Shown one piece after another: positions 1 through 7,328 of a stretch of 64,000 nt of DNA (position 1 is the stretch's first letter; each line of letters starts with the position of its first letter). The notes beneath the pieces were generated by a model that was not told where the DNA came from, searched no databases, and worked only from the letters and a program-made list of their open reading frames with translations. The DNA lies in assembly GCA_036501825.1 (NCBI GenBank), contig DASXZP010000036.1, positions 813,347-877,346 on the forward strand, written 5' to 3'. The translations under genes and the position numbers were made by a program. The DNA comes from JAFECT01 sp036501825. Lineage in GTDB: Bacteria > Pseudomonadota > Alphaproteobacteria > Caulobacterales > Caulobacteraceae.

Positions 1-1
1 C

Positions 2-373
2 CAGCTTTCCGGTTCCGGCGGCGACGCCATGCCGTGGCTGTTCCAGAAGAACCACGTGGGCACCCTCGTCGGCGTGCGCACCTGGGGCGGGCTGGTCGGC
101 ATCGGCGGCTATCCGCCGTTCATCGACGGTGGATCGATCACCGCGCCGCGCTGGGCGATCTACGGCACCGACGGCAAGTGGCATGTGGAAGACATCGGCA
201 TCGCACCCGAGGTCGAGGTCGAACAGGACCCCGCCCTCATCCGCCAGGGCCACGATCCGCAGCTGGAAGCCGCCGTCGCGGTGGCGATGAAGCAACTGCA
301 GGACAACCCCCCGCCCACCTACCCCGGGACGCCGGCGCCGGACCGCAAGCCGGTGATTCCGGAAGGGAATTGA
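2..373 (+). CDS. C-terminal end of a tricorn-type S41 serine protease (5' truncated)
   Basis: The reading frame is open from the window edge, so only about the last 123 residues are present. They contain the GSGGDAMPW segment, where tricorn-family S41 proteases carry the nucleophilic serine, followed by the TWGGLVGI strand and the GIAPEVEVEQDP segment typical of the catalytic core's end. Tricorn homologues degrade peptides, often in the periplasm in proteobacteria. The tail is proline-rich (NPPPTYPGTPAPD). The propeller, PDZ and catalytic His regions lie outside the window. Family assignment is from recognised motifs; the substrate is unknown. Confidence 0.85.
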   Translation, partial: QLSGSGGDAMPWLFQKNHVGTLVGVRTWGGLVGIGGYPPFIDGGSITAPRWAIYGTDGKWHVEDIGIAPEVEVEQDPALIRQGHDPQLEAAVAVAMKQLQDNPPPTYPGTPAPDRKPVIPEGN

Positions 374-387
374 GGGTTCGAAAGCTG

Positions 388-427
388 AAACCATACCTCC
401 GCGGAGCGATCCGCCGGGGTATGGTTT
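388..427. terminator. Strong inverted repeat after the protease gene, probable terminator
   Basis: A stem of about 17 bp (388-404 with 411-427, loop AGCGAT) begins 15 bp after the stop codon. The outer ten pairs, AAACCATACC/GGTATGGTTT, are perfect; the inner part has one G-T pair and one mismatch. The right arm ends in TTTT and the left begins AAA, so it could work in both directions. The T run is short. Confidence 0.6.
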
Positions 428-480
428 TGTGGACAGCGCCGCTAAGCTCCGGGCGGCTGGCTATTTAACGGGGGTGAGCG

Positions 481-1716
481 GTGAAGATCGGGGGGTCGGG
501 CGCGGTCTATGCGCTACTGTTGGGCCTGGCTCTGCTGAGCCCAACCTCATCTGTTCGCTCCGCTGCTCCTGTTCTATCGCCGCCCACAGACGCGGGCCGC
601 CTGCCGACTTTTTGCCGCTACGAGGTCGATGTTCATGACGACCCGGCCGCGCATGCGAAGCTCCTAAAGGCGACGGATGTGGATGCGGTTACCTGTCCGT
701 TTGTAGATCGCACTCACGATACCGTTCGCGTTTATCAATTACGCCAAGGAAGGACGTGTTCGCCGCAGGATTTGCCGGGACTCACCGTGATCTCCGTGCG
801 GGAAATCAGCGGTCGGGAAAAGAGAAGCCAGCAAAAGTGCTTTCCGCTTGCCATCGGCGAGCGCCCAACCGAGGCGCAGCTTGGTGGAAAGCAGTTCTTG
901 GTCAGAGAGCCTGCCGATTCGATGGTGGGAGACATTACCCAGACATCTACCATCTACAGATCGGGCGCACCGATTGTTCAACTTGGCGGGGGGACGACCA
1001 GCAATATTGTCGGCGGCGGCTTTCGAGCAGCGACGACGTACTCCTGTTTCTTGATGCTGCCAGGCGCGAATGTCGACCCGATGACCTATTTCAGGTCGTT
1101 AGGCCTGCCGTTCGGCGCCGCCGCGGTTCAGGAAGAGATTACGGGAGAGAACTGCAACGCCGCCATTCGAACGCGCTACGGCGTGGATTTCTCCGACCTC
1201 GATACTGGTCCGGCGCAGTCACAGATGCGCGAGTTTCCATTCTGGCTGATGTCAACGTCCGACACGCCCAATCAGGTTACGTTCGTCCGGCGCATACGCG
1301 CATTGCTCCGGTCCGACGGTCTTAGGCCGGAACGCGCCCACGGACGAATTACCTGGGTCGTCGGCAAACGCCTGGTGTCCAAAATGTCCGACGGGGCGGC
1401 GCTCGCTTTCACCGGCGGATCTCGCCAGACCATGATCGAACTTCGAGCGTTCACGCCTGAATCCTGCAAGGTAATTTACGACGTCGCAAAACGTCTGAGC
1501 CTCTCAATCCAGACCTGGCCGGACCTTATGGACGTCAATCCTGTAGGCGTAGCCGCACGCAAGCCCGCGCACGGATACAAGCAAGTTCAGGTCAGAAGCG
1601 CGAGCGACCTATGCGATCTCGTGCGGCCTGGATTCGAGGAGTGGAAAGCGGACGGCCCCACGCTTCCCGACGACCTCCGCGATCTCGATGTCGCTGACTA
1701 CTCCATTGTGAGTTGA
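481..1716 (+). CDS. Secreted protein of unknown function
   Basis: 411 residues starting at GTG, with a purine-rich GGGGGTGAG just upstream. The first ~28 residues form a signal peptide (hydrophobic core YALLLGLALLS, then small residues before SAAPVLS), so export is likely. The mature part has scattered cysteines (for example in the FCRYEV, TCPFVD, TCSPQ, KCFPL, YSCF, ENCN and ESCK stretches), compatible with disulfides outside the cytoplasm. No family recognised. The DNA is visibly less GC-rich than its neighbours. It stands alone between two probable terminators. Confidence 0.7.
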   Translation: MKIGGSGAVYALLLGLALLSPTSSVRSAAPVLSPPTDAGRLPTFCRYEVDVHDDPAAHAKLLKATDVDAVTCPFVDRTHDTVRVYQLRQGRTCSPQDLPGLTVISVREISGREKRSQQKCFPLAIGERPTEAQLGGKQFLVREPADSMVGDITQTSTIYRSGAPIVQLGGGTTSNIVGGGFRAATTYSCFLMLPGANVDPMTYFRSLGLPFGAAAVQEEITGENCNAAIRTRYGVDFSDLDTGPAQSQMREFPFWLMSTSDTPNQVTFVRRIRALLRSDGLRPERAHGRITWVVGKRLVSKMSDGAALAFTGGSRQTMIELRAFTPESCKVIYDVAKRLSLSIQTWPDLMDVNPVGVAARKPAHGYKQVQVRSASDLCDLVRPGFEEWKADGPTLPDDLRDLDVADYSIVS

Positions 1717-1750
1717 TCGCCCTCGTGATCCACGCCGAGCGTCGCGCTAT

Positions 1751-1783
1751 CCCCTGACATCGGTCGCTCCTCAGGGGACTTTT
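1751..1783 (+). terminator. Probable rho-independent terminator
   Basis: CCCCTGA (1751-1757) pairs perfectly with TCAGGGG (1771-1777) across a 13-nt loop. The stem is followed by ACTTTT. It lies 35 bp after the stop codon of the secreted-protein gene and before the TetR operator region. Confidence 0.5.
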
Positions 1784-1831
1784 GGCACCGCTTAGCCTTC
1801 AGCCCTGAGCGTCCAGAAATTTTCGAACGCC

Positions 1832-1875
1832 CTTGATCGAACACTCAAGTCATGCTTGATTGAACGCTCAATCAA
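1832..1875. promoter_or_regulatory. Probable TetR-family operator: two related palindromes
   Basis: Two similar 18-bp elements sit side by side: CTTGATCGAACACTCAAG (1832-1849) and CTTGATTGAACGCTCAAT (1855-1872). The second extends into a perfect 8-bp inverted repeat TTGATTGA-ACGC-TCAATCAA (1856-1875). The position immediately ahead of a TetR-family gene fits autoregulation of the TetR-SRPBCC operon. That it is bound by this regulator is inferred from layout and symmetry. Confidence 0.7.
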
Positions 1876-1885
1876 GGGCCGCGTC

Positions 1886-2500
1886 TTGGAACCCTCGACC
1901 CGCGACCGACTGGTGTTCACCGCGCTGCAGCTCTTTGGGGACAAGGGCTACGGTTCGACCAGCGTGGCCGACATCCTGAAGGCGGCGGACGCCAATTCGG
2001 GCAGCCTTTATCACTTCTTCCCGACCAAACAGGACCTGCTGCTGGCGGTGCTGCAGACCTATCGCGACGGTATCTATCCGATGCTGCTGGCGCCGGCCTG
2101 GGAGGGGGTGGAGGACCCGATCGAGAGGGTGTTCGCCCTGCTGGCGCGCTACCGCCAGGGCCTGGAGATGACCGCCTGTCTTTACGGCTGTCCCATCGGT
2201 AGCCTGGCGCTGGAACTCCATGAGCCCGACCCGCCGGTGCGCGACCTGCTGGCGGTGAACTTCGAGGGCTGGGTGCAGCACGTTCGCGCCTGTTTCGAAG
2301 CGGCGAAGCACCGCCTGCCGTCCGACGTCGACACCGAAAAACTCGCGCGGCTGACGCTCACCGTCATGGAAGGCGGCGTCATGCAATCGCGCACCTACCG
2401 TTCGCTCGACGCCTTCGATTCCGGCGTCGAACTTTTGCGCGACTACGTCACACGGTTGGAGCGTGACGCCGGGGAAATCAAAACCAAGGGGAAGTCATGA
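1886..2500 (+). CDS. TetR-family transcriptional repressor (LmrA/YxaF-like)
   Basis: A one-component DNA-binding repressor. The N-terminal helix-turn-helix is clear (RDRLVFTALQLFGDKGYGSTSVADILKAAD in short, then GSLYHFFPTKQDLL). The C-terminal ligand domain has the GCPIGSLALEL signature seen in LmrA/YxaF-type members. I place the start at the TTG at 1886, preceded by AAGGG seven bases upstream; a TTG at 1856 in the same frame lies inside the probable operator and would add ten residues unlike the family. The stop overlaps the next start (ATGA), so the SRPBCC gene is co-translated and probably the regulated target. The inducer is unknown. Confidence 0.85.
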   Translation: MEPSTRDRLVFTALQLFGDKGYGSTSVADILKAADANSGSLYHFFPTKQDLLLAVLQTYRDGIYPMLLAPAWEGVEDPIERVFALLARYRQGLEMTACLYGCPIGSLALELHEPDPPVRDLLAVNFEGWVQHVRACFEAAKHRLPSDVDTEKLARLTLTVMEGGVMQSRTYRSLDAFDSGVELLRDYVTRLERDAGEIKTKGKS

Positions 2501-3084
2501 AAACGATTCTGATCGCGGGCGCACTGGCGCTCGCCTGCGCAACGGCGGCCTACGCCAAACCCGTCGCGGGACGCGCGGACGTGGACGACCAGTCGAGCGT
2601 GCGCCTGGACGGCTCGCGCGTGCTGAAGGAATCGATCCTCATCCACGCGCCGCGCGAGAAAGCGTGGGAGGCCTTCGCCACGACCGCGGGACTGGTCAGC
2701 TGGGAGGCGCCGGTGGCCGCCATCGACCTGCGCGTCGGCGGTTATCTCGAGGCCAGCTACGACGAACACGGCAAGCTCGGCGATCCGAACAACATCAAAC
2801 ACGAGATCATCGCTTTCACACCCGGCCGAAAACTGGTGTTCCACAACGTCCAGGCGCCGCAAGGTTTTCCGAACCAGCCGCTGTTCGGCAAGATCCGGCA
2901 CACGCTCACCTTCGAGGATGCGGGCCCCGGCGTCACACGCGTCACCATCACCGACGTCGCCTATGGCAAGGGCGCGGGCTACGACCAGCTCTACAGCTTT
3001 TTCCACAGCGGCAACGCCTACGTGCTCGAACTGTTGAAGGCGCATCTGGAAGGCACGCCGCCGCCCACCGGTCCGGCGCACTGA
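2497..3084 (+). CDS. Exported SRPBCC (AHSA1/START-like) domain protein
   Basis: 195 residues. A signal peptide (MKTILIAGALALACATAAYA, cleavage near residue 20) precedes an SRPBCC ligand-binding fold running from about residue 50 to the end. Recognisable pieces are the IHAPREKAWEAFATTAGLVSW start and the FTPGRKLVFHN strand. SRPBCC proteins bind hydrophobic ligands in a deep cavity; an exported form is less common than the cytoplasmic one. AAGGGGAAG lies just before the ATG, which overlaps the TetR stop. Ligand unknown. Confidence 0.8.
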   Translation: MKTILIAGALALACATAAYAKPVAGRADVDDQSSVRLDGSRVLKESILIHAPREKAWEAFATTAGLVSWEAPVAAIDLRVGGYLEASYDEHGKLGDPNNIKHEIIAFTPGRKLVFHNVQAPQGFPNQPLFGKIRHTLTFEDAGPGVTRVTITDVAYGKGAGYDQLYSFFHSGNAYVLELLKAHLEGTPPPTGPAH

Positions 3085-3095
3085 GGGATACAGTC

Positions 3096-3455
3096 ATGAA
3101 CAAGAACGCACTCATTTTCGCGACTCTGATCGGCACGGCGGCCCAGGTCGCCATGGTGGTCATCGGTCACTTCGTTCCCGCCGTGCGGCAGTTCTACATG
3201 TGGGGCGGTCTCGGCCTCTCGCTGGTCGCAGGAGCGCTCTACGCGTGGAAGGCGTGCGGCGGTTGGGGCGGCGCGCTGATCGGCGGCCTCATCGCTGGCG
3301 GCGTCTGCGCGGTCATGGGCATCGCGGTGTCGTGGCTGTTGAAGGACGTGCCGGTCAGCCTGATCGCCCTCGGCGGCGGCAGTTCCGCGGTGACCGGCCT
3401 CGTCGGCGGCGCGATCGGCAAGTTGGTGGCGCGACCGGCGGCGGCTACGGCCTAG
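3096..3455 (+). CDS. Small integral membrane protein, third gene of the TetR operon
   Basis: 119 residues starting at ATG with GAGGGA eight bases upstream, 11 bp after the SRPBCC stop. About four hydrophobic helices are visible: residues 5-27, 33-47, 54-85 with a glycine-rich GGALIGGLIAGG stretch, and 91-110. No family recognised. Its tight spacing places it in the TetR-SRPBCC transcript, suggesting a membrane role in the same stress or solvent response (inference). Confidence 0.7.
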   Translation: MNKNALIFATLIGTAAQVAMVVIGHFVPAVRQFYMWGGLGLSLVAGALYAWKACGGWGGALIGGLIAGGVCAVMGIAVSWLLKDVPVSLIALGGGSSAVTGLVGGAIGKLVARPAAATA

Positions 3456-3528
3456 CTGCGACTGTGGAGGGCGTTGCGCGGGCCGGGGTGGGCTGATAGC
3501 GGGATTCCACCCGCCCTCGGAGCACACC

Positions 3529-4017
3529 ATGGCCCGCCAGCCCGACGCCACCCCGCCTAAGGGCCGATCCTCCGTCGAGGATTTCGGCAAGACGTCGCCG
3601 GCCGACCTGCTCTGGGACCTGATCACCTTCGACCGGCTGGTGACCGGGCCGATCATCCACATCGTGTACTGGGCCGGGCTCGGAATCCTCCTGGTTGTCG
3701 GCTGCGGCTCGGTCGGTGCGGCCGTCGGCGCCGCATCGCACGAGGAAGGCGCGAACGCCTGGTGGCTCGGCACGGTCTTCGTGGTGGTGGGCCTGCTGTT
3801 CATCGCCGCCGCCGCCCTGATCTGGCGCGGCGTGTGCGAATTCTACGTCGCGGTCTTCCGCATCTCCGACGACCTGCGCGCCATCCGCACGCAAATGGAA
3901 GGCGGCGTCCCGTTGCCTGATCGCGCTGCCGAAACGGTAAAAGCCGCACCGCGTGTGCGGAAGAAGGTTGCGACGCCCGCGCCGACGGCGTCATCGGACC
4001 CGCTGAAGTTCGAATAG
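3529..4017 (+). CDS. DUF4282-family membrane protein
   Basis: 162 residues, GGAG seven bases before the ATG. After a polar N-terminus come LLWDLITFDRLVTGPIIHIVYW and two membrane helices (about residues 42-68 and 77-100), then WRGVCEFYVAVFRISDDLRAIR, which matches the usual DUF4282 arrangement of 'F.. .. I..LYW' plus two helices and an amphipathic tail. The C-terminal 35 residues are Lys/Pro/Ala-rich and probably disordered. Function of the family is not known to me. Confidence 0.7.
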   Translation: MARQPDATPPKGRSSVEDFGKTSPADLLWDLITFDRLVTGPIIHIVYWAGLGILLVVGCGSVGAAVGAASHEEGANAWWLGTVFVVVGLLFIAAAALIWRGVCEFYVAVFRISDDLRAIRTQMEGGVPLPDRAAETVKAAPRVRKKVATPAPTASSDPLKFE

Positions 4018-4035
4018 GGCAGACTCCCCAATGTT

Positions 4036-4195
4036 ACCCTCACCCGAAGGGGGAGGGTCGCGCGAAGCGCGGGGTGGGGGGCCAAGCGCGACGCGTGCGA
4101 AGGGTTCGCGACGCGCTTTAGCGCAAGCGTGTTTTAGCGATGTACTTGTTACCCCACCCCGCGCTCCGCGCGACCCTCCCCTTTCCGGGGAGGGT
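4036..4195. repeat. Long imperfect inverted repeat between converging genes
   Basis: The left arm (4036-4080) contains GGGAGGGTCGCGCGAAGCGC and the right arm (4151-4195) contains GCGCTCCGCGCGACCCTCCC. They pair across ~70 bp that itself holds GCGACGCG pieces. Seen once in the window, but built like the other intergenic elements here. It separates two convergent genes and may terminate transcription both ways. Confidence 0.7.
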
Positions 4196-4202
4196 ATTTT
4201 GT

Positions 4203-5243
4203 TCAGAGTTTCGCAAAGGCCCGCGCCATCGCCTTTGCGCGGCCGTCGTCGTCGAAGAGGACGGGGGTGTCGGGGATCAGGCCTTTGTTTTCGGCGCCGC
4301 GGCGTAGCCAGGAATCCTTGTCGCGGGCCGCCCAGATCGTCACGCCATGACGTTGTGCCTCGGGTAACGCGGCCATCGCGTCCGACACTTCGGCGGCGAG
4401 GGCGGCTTGTTTCTTTTCCAGGCCGGCGCGGTCGAAGCCTGAGGCTCTGTTCAGGCTGACGTCGAACTCGGAGATGTGCACCTTCAACCCGAGGCTCGCG
4501 AGGTCGGCGACGGTGGAGCGGATGCGGCCGGGTTCGAGGTCGGCGTTCACGTGGGTCTGGGTTCCCAGGCCGCCGAGCGGGGCGCCAGCTTTCAGTAGCG
4601 ACTCGGCGAGCTTCAGGAACGCGGCGCGCTTGGCCGGTTTGGTCTCGAGGTCGAAGTCGTTGAGGAACAGCGGCGCGGCGGGTTCGGCCTCGCGGGCGGT
4701 TGTAAACGCCGTGCGAATGTACTCGTCGCCGAGCACGCGGCGCCACAGACAGTCGCGCAACGATCCGTCGTCGGCGATCGGCTCGTTGACCACGTCCCAG
4801 CTGGTCAACTGACCGCGATAGCGGCCCGCGACGCCCACGATATAGGTGCGGTATGCGTCGGCGAAACGCTTCTTGTCCCCCGCCATGGCCGCAAAGCCGT
4901 CCGGCGCTTCGAAGTACCAGATCAGGGCGTGGCCGTGCACCTTCAAGCCGTGCGTATGGGCCAGCGACACCAGCCGGTCCGCCCGCGTCCAGTCGAACGA
5001 CCCGTCCTTGGCGACGAGGGATTCCGACTTCATCTCCCACTCCGGCGTGACGCGGCCGAAGTTGGTGACCGCAAGCGCCGTCCAGTCCGGATCGTCGAAC
5101 TCACCGGTCATGGCGGCGACGCCGAGCGGGAATGGGACAAGGGTGTTGAGCGCGGGCAATGGCCCGTCAGACGCCCGCGCGCGTCCGCAGGCGGCAAGCG
5201 CGAAGGCGGAGAGAAGCGTGCTTCGCCGTGTAAGCTTAATCAA
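4203..5243 (-). CDS. Secreted GH10 endo-1,4-beta-xylanase
   Basis: 346 residues. The twin-arginine start TRRSTLLSAFALAACG also ends in a lipobox (LAAC, Cys19), so export through Tat and possible lipidation are likely. The GH10 barrel shows VTPEWEMK (~65-72), the acid/base Glu154 in WDVVNEP and the nucleophile Glu259 in ISEFDV. The usual GHTLVWH motif reads GHALIWY, so one conserved histidine is tyrosine. The enzyme should cut xylan backbones with retention. It starts at TTG in a TTGA overlap with the fliJ stop, so it is translated as the third gene after fliI-fliJ, an unusual partner. Confidence 0.88.
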   Translation of the reverse strand: MIKLTRRSTLLSAFALAACGRARASDGPLPALNTLVPFPLGVAAMTGEFDDPDWTALAVTNFGRVTPEWEMKSESLVAKDGSFDWTRADRLVSLAHTHGLKVHGHALIWYFEAPDGFAAMAGDKKRFADAYRTYIVGVAGRYRGQLTSWDVVNEPIADDGSLRDCLWRRVLGDEYIRTAFTTAREAEPAAPLFLNDFDLETKPAKRAAFLKLAESLLKAGAPLGGLGTQTHVNADLEPGRIRSTVADLASLGLKVHISEFDVSLNRASGFDRAGLEKKQAALAAEVSDAMAALPEAQRHGVTIWAARDKDSWLRRGAENKGLIPDTPVLFDDDGRAKAMARAFAKL

Positions 5244-5650
5244 CGCGACGCGCGGCGCAGCGCGGTCTCGTCGAGCTGCGCCGTCTCGAGGCGTGCGGCC
5301 TTGGCCTGTTCGGCGATGCGCGACAGTTCAGCCACGTGCTCGAACTTCTTCTGTTCCTCGAAGGCCTGGGCGAGCGCATCGCGGGCGCCGGCCTCTTCGG
5401 TCGCCGCTTCCGCCAGGTTGGCCTGGGCCGCGCCCTTGCGCAGACGCCAGCCTTCGACGTAGGCGGCAAGCTGCATCGCCGCATAGGCGTCCATGGTCGC
5501 GCGCTCGCGCTCGACCTCGTGCTCGGCGTCCAGGACCGCCAGGCGCATCTCCGCCGAGGCGCGTCGCGCCGATACCTCGGCCAGGCGCTTCTGCAGGGTT
5601 TCCACCTCGTACTTCGACAGGCGGATCAGCGAGTGGGCCCATTTGGTCAT
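5240..5650 (-). CDS. fliJ: Flagellar export chaperone FliJ
   Basis: 136 residues, almost entirely helical and charged (KYEVETLQKRLAEVSARRASAE onward), as expected for the FliJ coiled-coil stalk that sits in the FliI hexamer and links it to the FlhA export gate. Sequence alone is weakly diagnostic, but the length and the ATGA overlap with the fliI stop make the call firm. Its own stop overlaps the start of the xylanase gene. Confidence 0.85.
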   Translation of the reverse strand: MTKWAHSLIRLSKYEVETLQKRLAEVSARRASAEMRLAVLDAEHEVERERATMDAYAAMQLAAYVEGWRLRKGAAQANLAEAATEEAGARDALAQAFEEQKKFEHVAELSRIAEQAKAARLETAQLDETALRRASR

Positions 5651-6990
5651 GCCGGCGGTCCTCCTTCGGCGAGGATGGCGTTAAGACGCTTAAAGGAGTC
5701 TTCAAGCCGGGTGACTTCGTGCTTGTCCTGGCTGAGGAAGGCCTCCAGCTCAGGGTTAAGCCGGATGGCGCGGTCGATCAGCGGGTCGGCGCCCAAGCGG
5801 TAGGCGCCGATGCGGATCAGCTCCTCCATGTTGACATAGGCCGACAGCACCTCGCGCGAGCGGCGCACGGTCTCGCGCTCGGACGGGGCCTGGCACTCGG
5901 GCATGGTCCGGCTGATCGATTTGAGCACGTCGATGGCGGGGAAACGGCCACGCTCGGCGATGGCGCGGCTCATCACGATGTGCCCGTCGAGGATGCCGCG
6001 CACCGCGTCGGCGATCGGCTCGTTGTGGTCGTCGCCATCCACCAGCACGGTGAACAGGCCGGTGATCGGTCCCGCCTCGGTGCCGTCGGGACGGATCGGC
6101 CCGGGGCCAGCGCGCTCCAGCAGCTTGGGCAGTTCGGTAAAGACGGTCGGCGTATAGCCCTTGGTCGTCGGCGGCTCGCCCGCGGCCAGACCGATCTCGC
6201 GCTGGGCCATCGCGAAGCGGGTGACGGAATCCATCAGGCACAGCACCTCGAGGTCCTGGTCGCGCAGGAACTCGGCGATGGCGAGGGTGAGATAGGCGGC
6301 CTGGCGGCGTTTCAAGGCCGGTTCGTCGGACGTGGCGACCACCACGATGGCGCGCTTCAGCCCGGTTTCGCCCAGGGTCTCTTCGATGAACTCGCGCACT
6401 TCACGGCCGCGTTCGCCGATCATGCCGACCACGACGACGTCGCAGGTGGCTTCGCGCGCCAGCATGGACAGCAGCACCGACTTGCCGACGCCCGATCCGG
6501 CGAACACGCCCATGCGCTGGCCGCGGCAGGTGGATGCAAAGACGTCGAGCGCGCGCACGCCCAGATCCAGCCGCTCGCCCACGCGGCCGCGCGAATGCGC
6601 CGACGGCGGCGATCCGCGCAGGGGGTAGGCGGCGAGCCCCGACGGCAGCACGCCCTTGCCGTCGATGGGCTTGCCGAAGGCGTCGACCACGCGGCCGAGC
6701 CAGCCCAGGGTCGGGCGCACGCAGGCGGCGTCGGAAAGAATTCGGATCTCCGCGCCCGGGGCCACGCCCTCGACCGGGCCGAAGGGCATCAACAGAGCGC
6801 GCGCGTCGCGAAAGCCGACCACTTCGGCCGGCAGGGCCTTTTCACCGCGCCGCTCGATCTCGGCCCGGGCGCCCACGGCCAGGCGGGTCAGCCCGCCGCG
6901 CGCCTCGATCAACAGGCCGTTCACCGCCGCCACCCGCCCCGACACGGTCAGGGGGTCGATACGCTCCACGGCGGCGAGAAGATTGTGCAA
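5647..6990 (-). CDS. fliI: Flagellum-specific export ATPase FliI
   Basis: 447 residues, normal for the family. Visible are the beta-barrel N-domain (residues 1-90), Walker A AGSGVGKS (164-171), the Walker B region VLCLMDSVTRFAMAQREIGL with its Asp near 254, and the PTTKGYTPTVFTELPKLLERAG segment. FliI powers loading of flagellar substrates into the type III export gate. The start is TTG at 6990; no better start exists upstream in frame and the family begins here. CtrA-type boxes lie 20-50 bp upstream, in keeping with early flagellar genes of Caulobacterales. Confidence 0.95.
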   Translation of the reverse strand: MHNLLAAVERIDPLTVSGRVAAVNGLLIEARGGLTRLAVGARAEIERRGEKALPAEVVGFRDARALLMPFGPVEGVAPGAEIRILSDAACVRPTLGWLGRVVDAFGKPIDGKGVLPSGLAAYPLRGSPPSAHSRGRVGERLDLGVRALDVFASTCRGQRMGVFAGSGVGKSVLLSMLAREATCDVVVVGMIGERGREVREFIEETLGETGLKRAIVVVATSDEPALKRRQAAYLTLAIAEFLRDQDLEVLCLMDSVTRFAMAQREIGLAAGEPPTTKGYTPTVFTELPKLLERAGPGPIRPDGTEAGPITGLFTVLVDGDDHNEPIADAVRGILDGHIVMSRAIAERGRFPAIDVLKSISRTMPECQAPSERETVRRSREVLSAYVNMEELIRIGAYRLGADPLIDRAIRLNPELEAFLSQDKHEVTRLEDSFKRLNAILAEGGPPA

Positions 6991-7010
6991 TGATCGGGGC
7001 CCCGGCTCTT

Positions 7011-7038
7011 ATGGTTAATGTCGCGCAACGGGTGTTAA
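7011..7038 (-). promoter_or_regulatory. CtrA-type boxes upstream of fliI
   Basis: On the minus strand, TTAACACC (7031-7038) and TTAACCAT (7011-7018) lie just upstream of fliI. The second is the octamer typical of CtrA half-sites. The two TTAA cores are 16 nt apart, not the usual seven, so this may be two half-sites. Control by CtrA is inferred from motif and gene type. Confidence 0.55.
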
Positions 7039-7090
7039 CCCGGGGTGAAAATGGGCGCGTTCGGGCGCCGCAACGTAGAAATCAAAAGGG

Positions 7091-7239
7091 TCTCCCTTCC
7101 TCCTCGATGGAGGAAGGGCCGGGGATGGAGATGAGTGCACGACGCTTGTGGATGAGCGCGGGAGGCGCCGCCCGCGATCCCTCCTGACGCGGAATGCCCA
7201 CATCTCCCTCCCTGCCCTCCCTCCATCGAGGAGGGAGGG
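7091..7239. repeat. Intergenic repeat family A, copy 1 (~150 bp)
   Basis: Two hairpins (TTCCTCC-TCGA-TGGAGGAA type at 7096-7118 and CCCTCC-CTCCATCGAGGAGGGAGG type near 7216-7239) flank a core containing GCGGGAGGCGCCGCCCGC. Further copies lie at 28267-28415 and 55677-55829, in the opposite orientation to this one. The 338-bp space between fliI and the amidohydrolase holds this element and the CtrA boxes only. Confidence 0.85.
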
Positions 7240-7328
7240 TTCCTCGTTGACGACCTTCCATCCCTGCACCGAGGTTCTTGGATGGGTCGCCGAGGTGTGA
7301 TCCAGTGAGCGGAACGAGGGGGATCGGA

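Noticed and set aside
4846..6993. A 715-residue plus-strand open frame
   Set aside because: It is antisense to the xylanase, fliJ and fliI, all recognised by family motifs. Composition is shadow-like.
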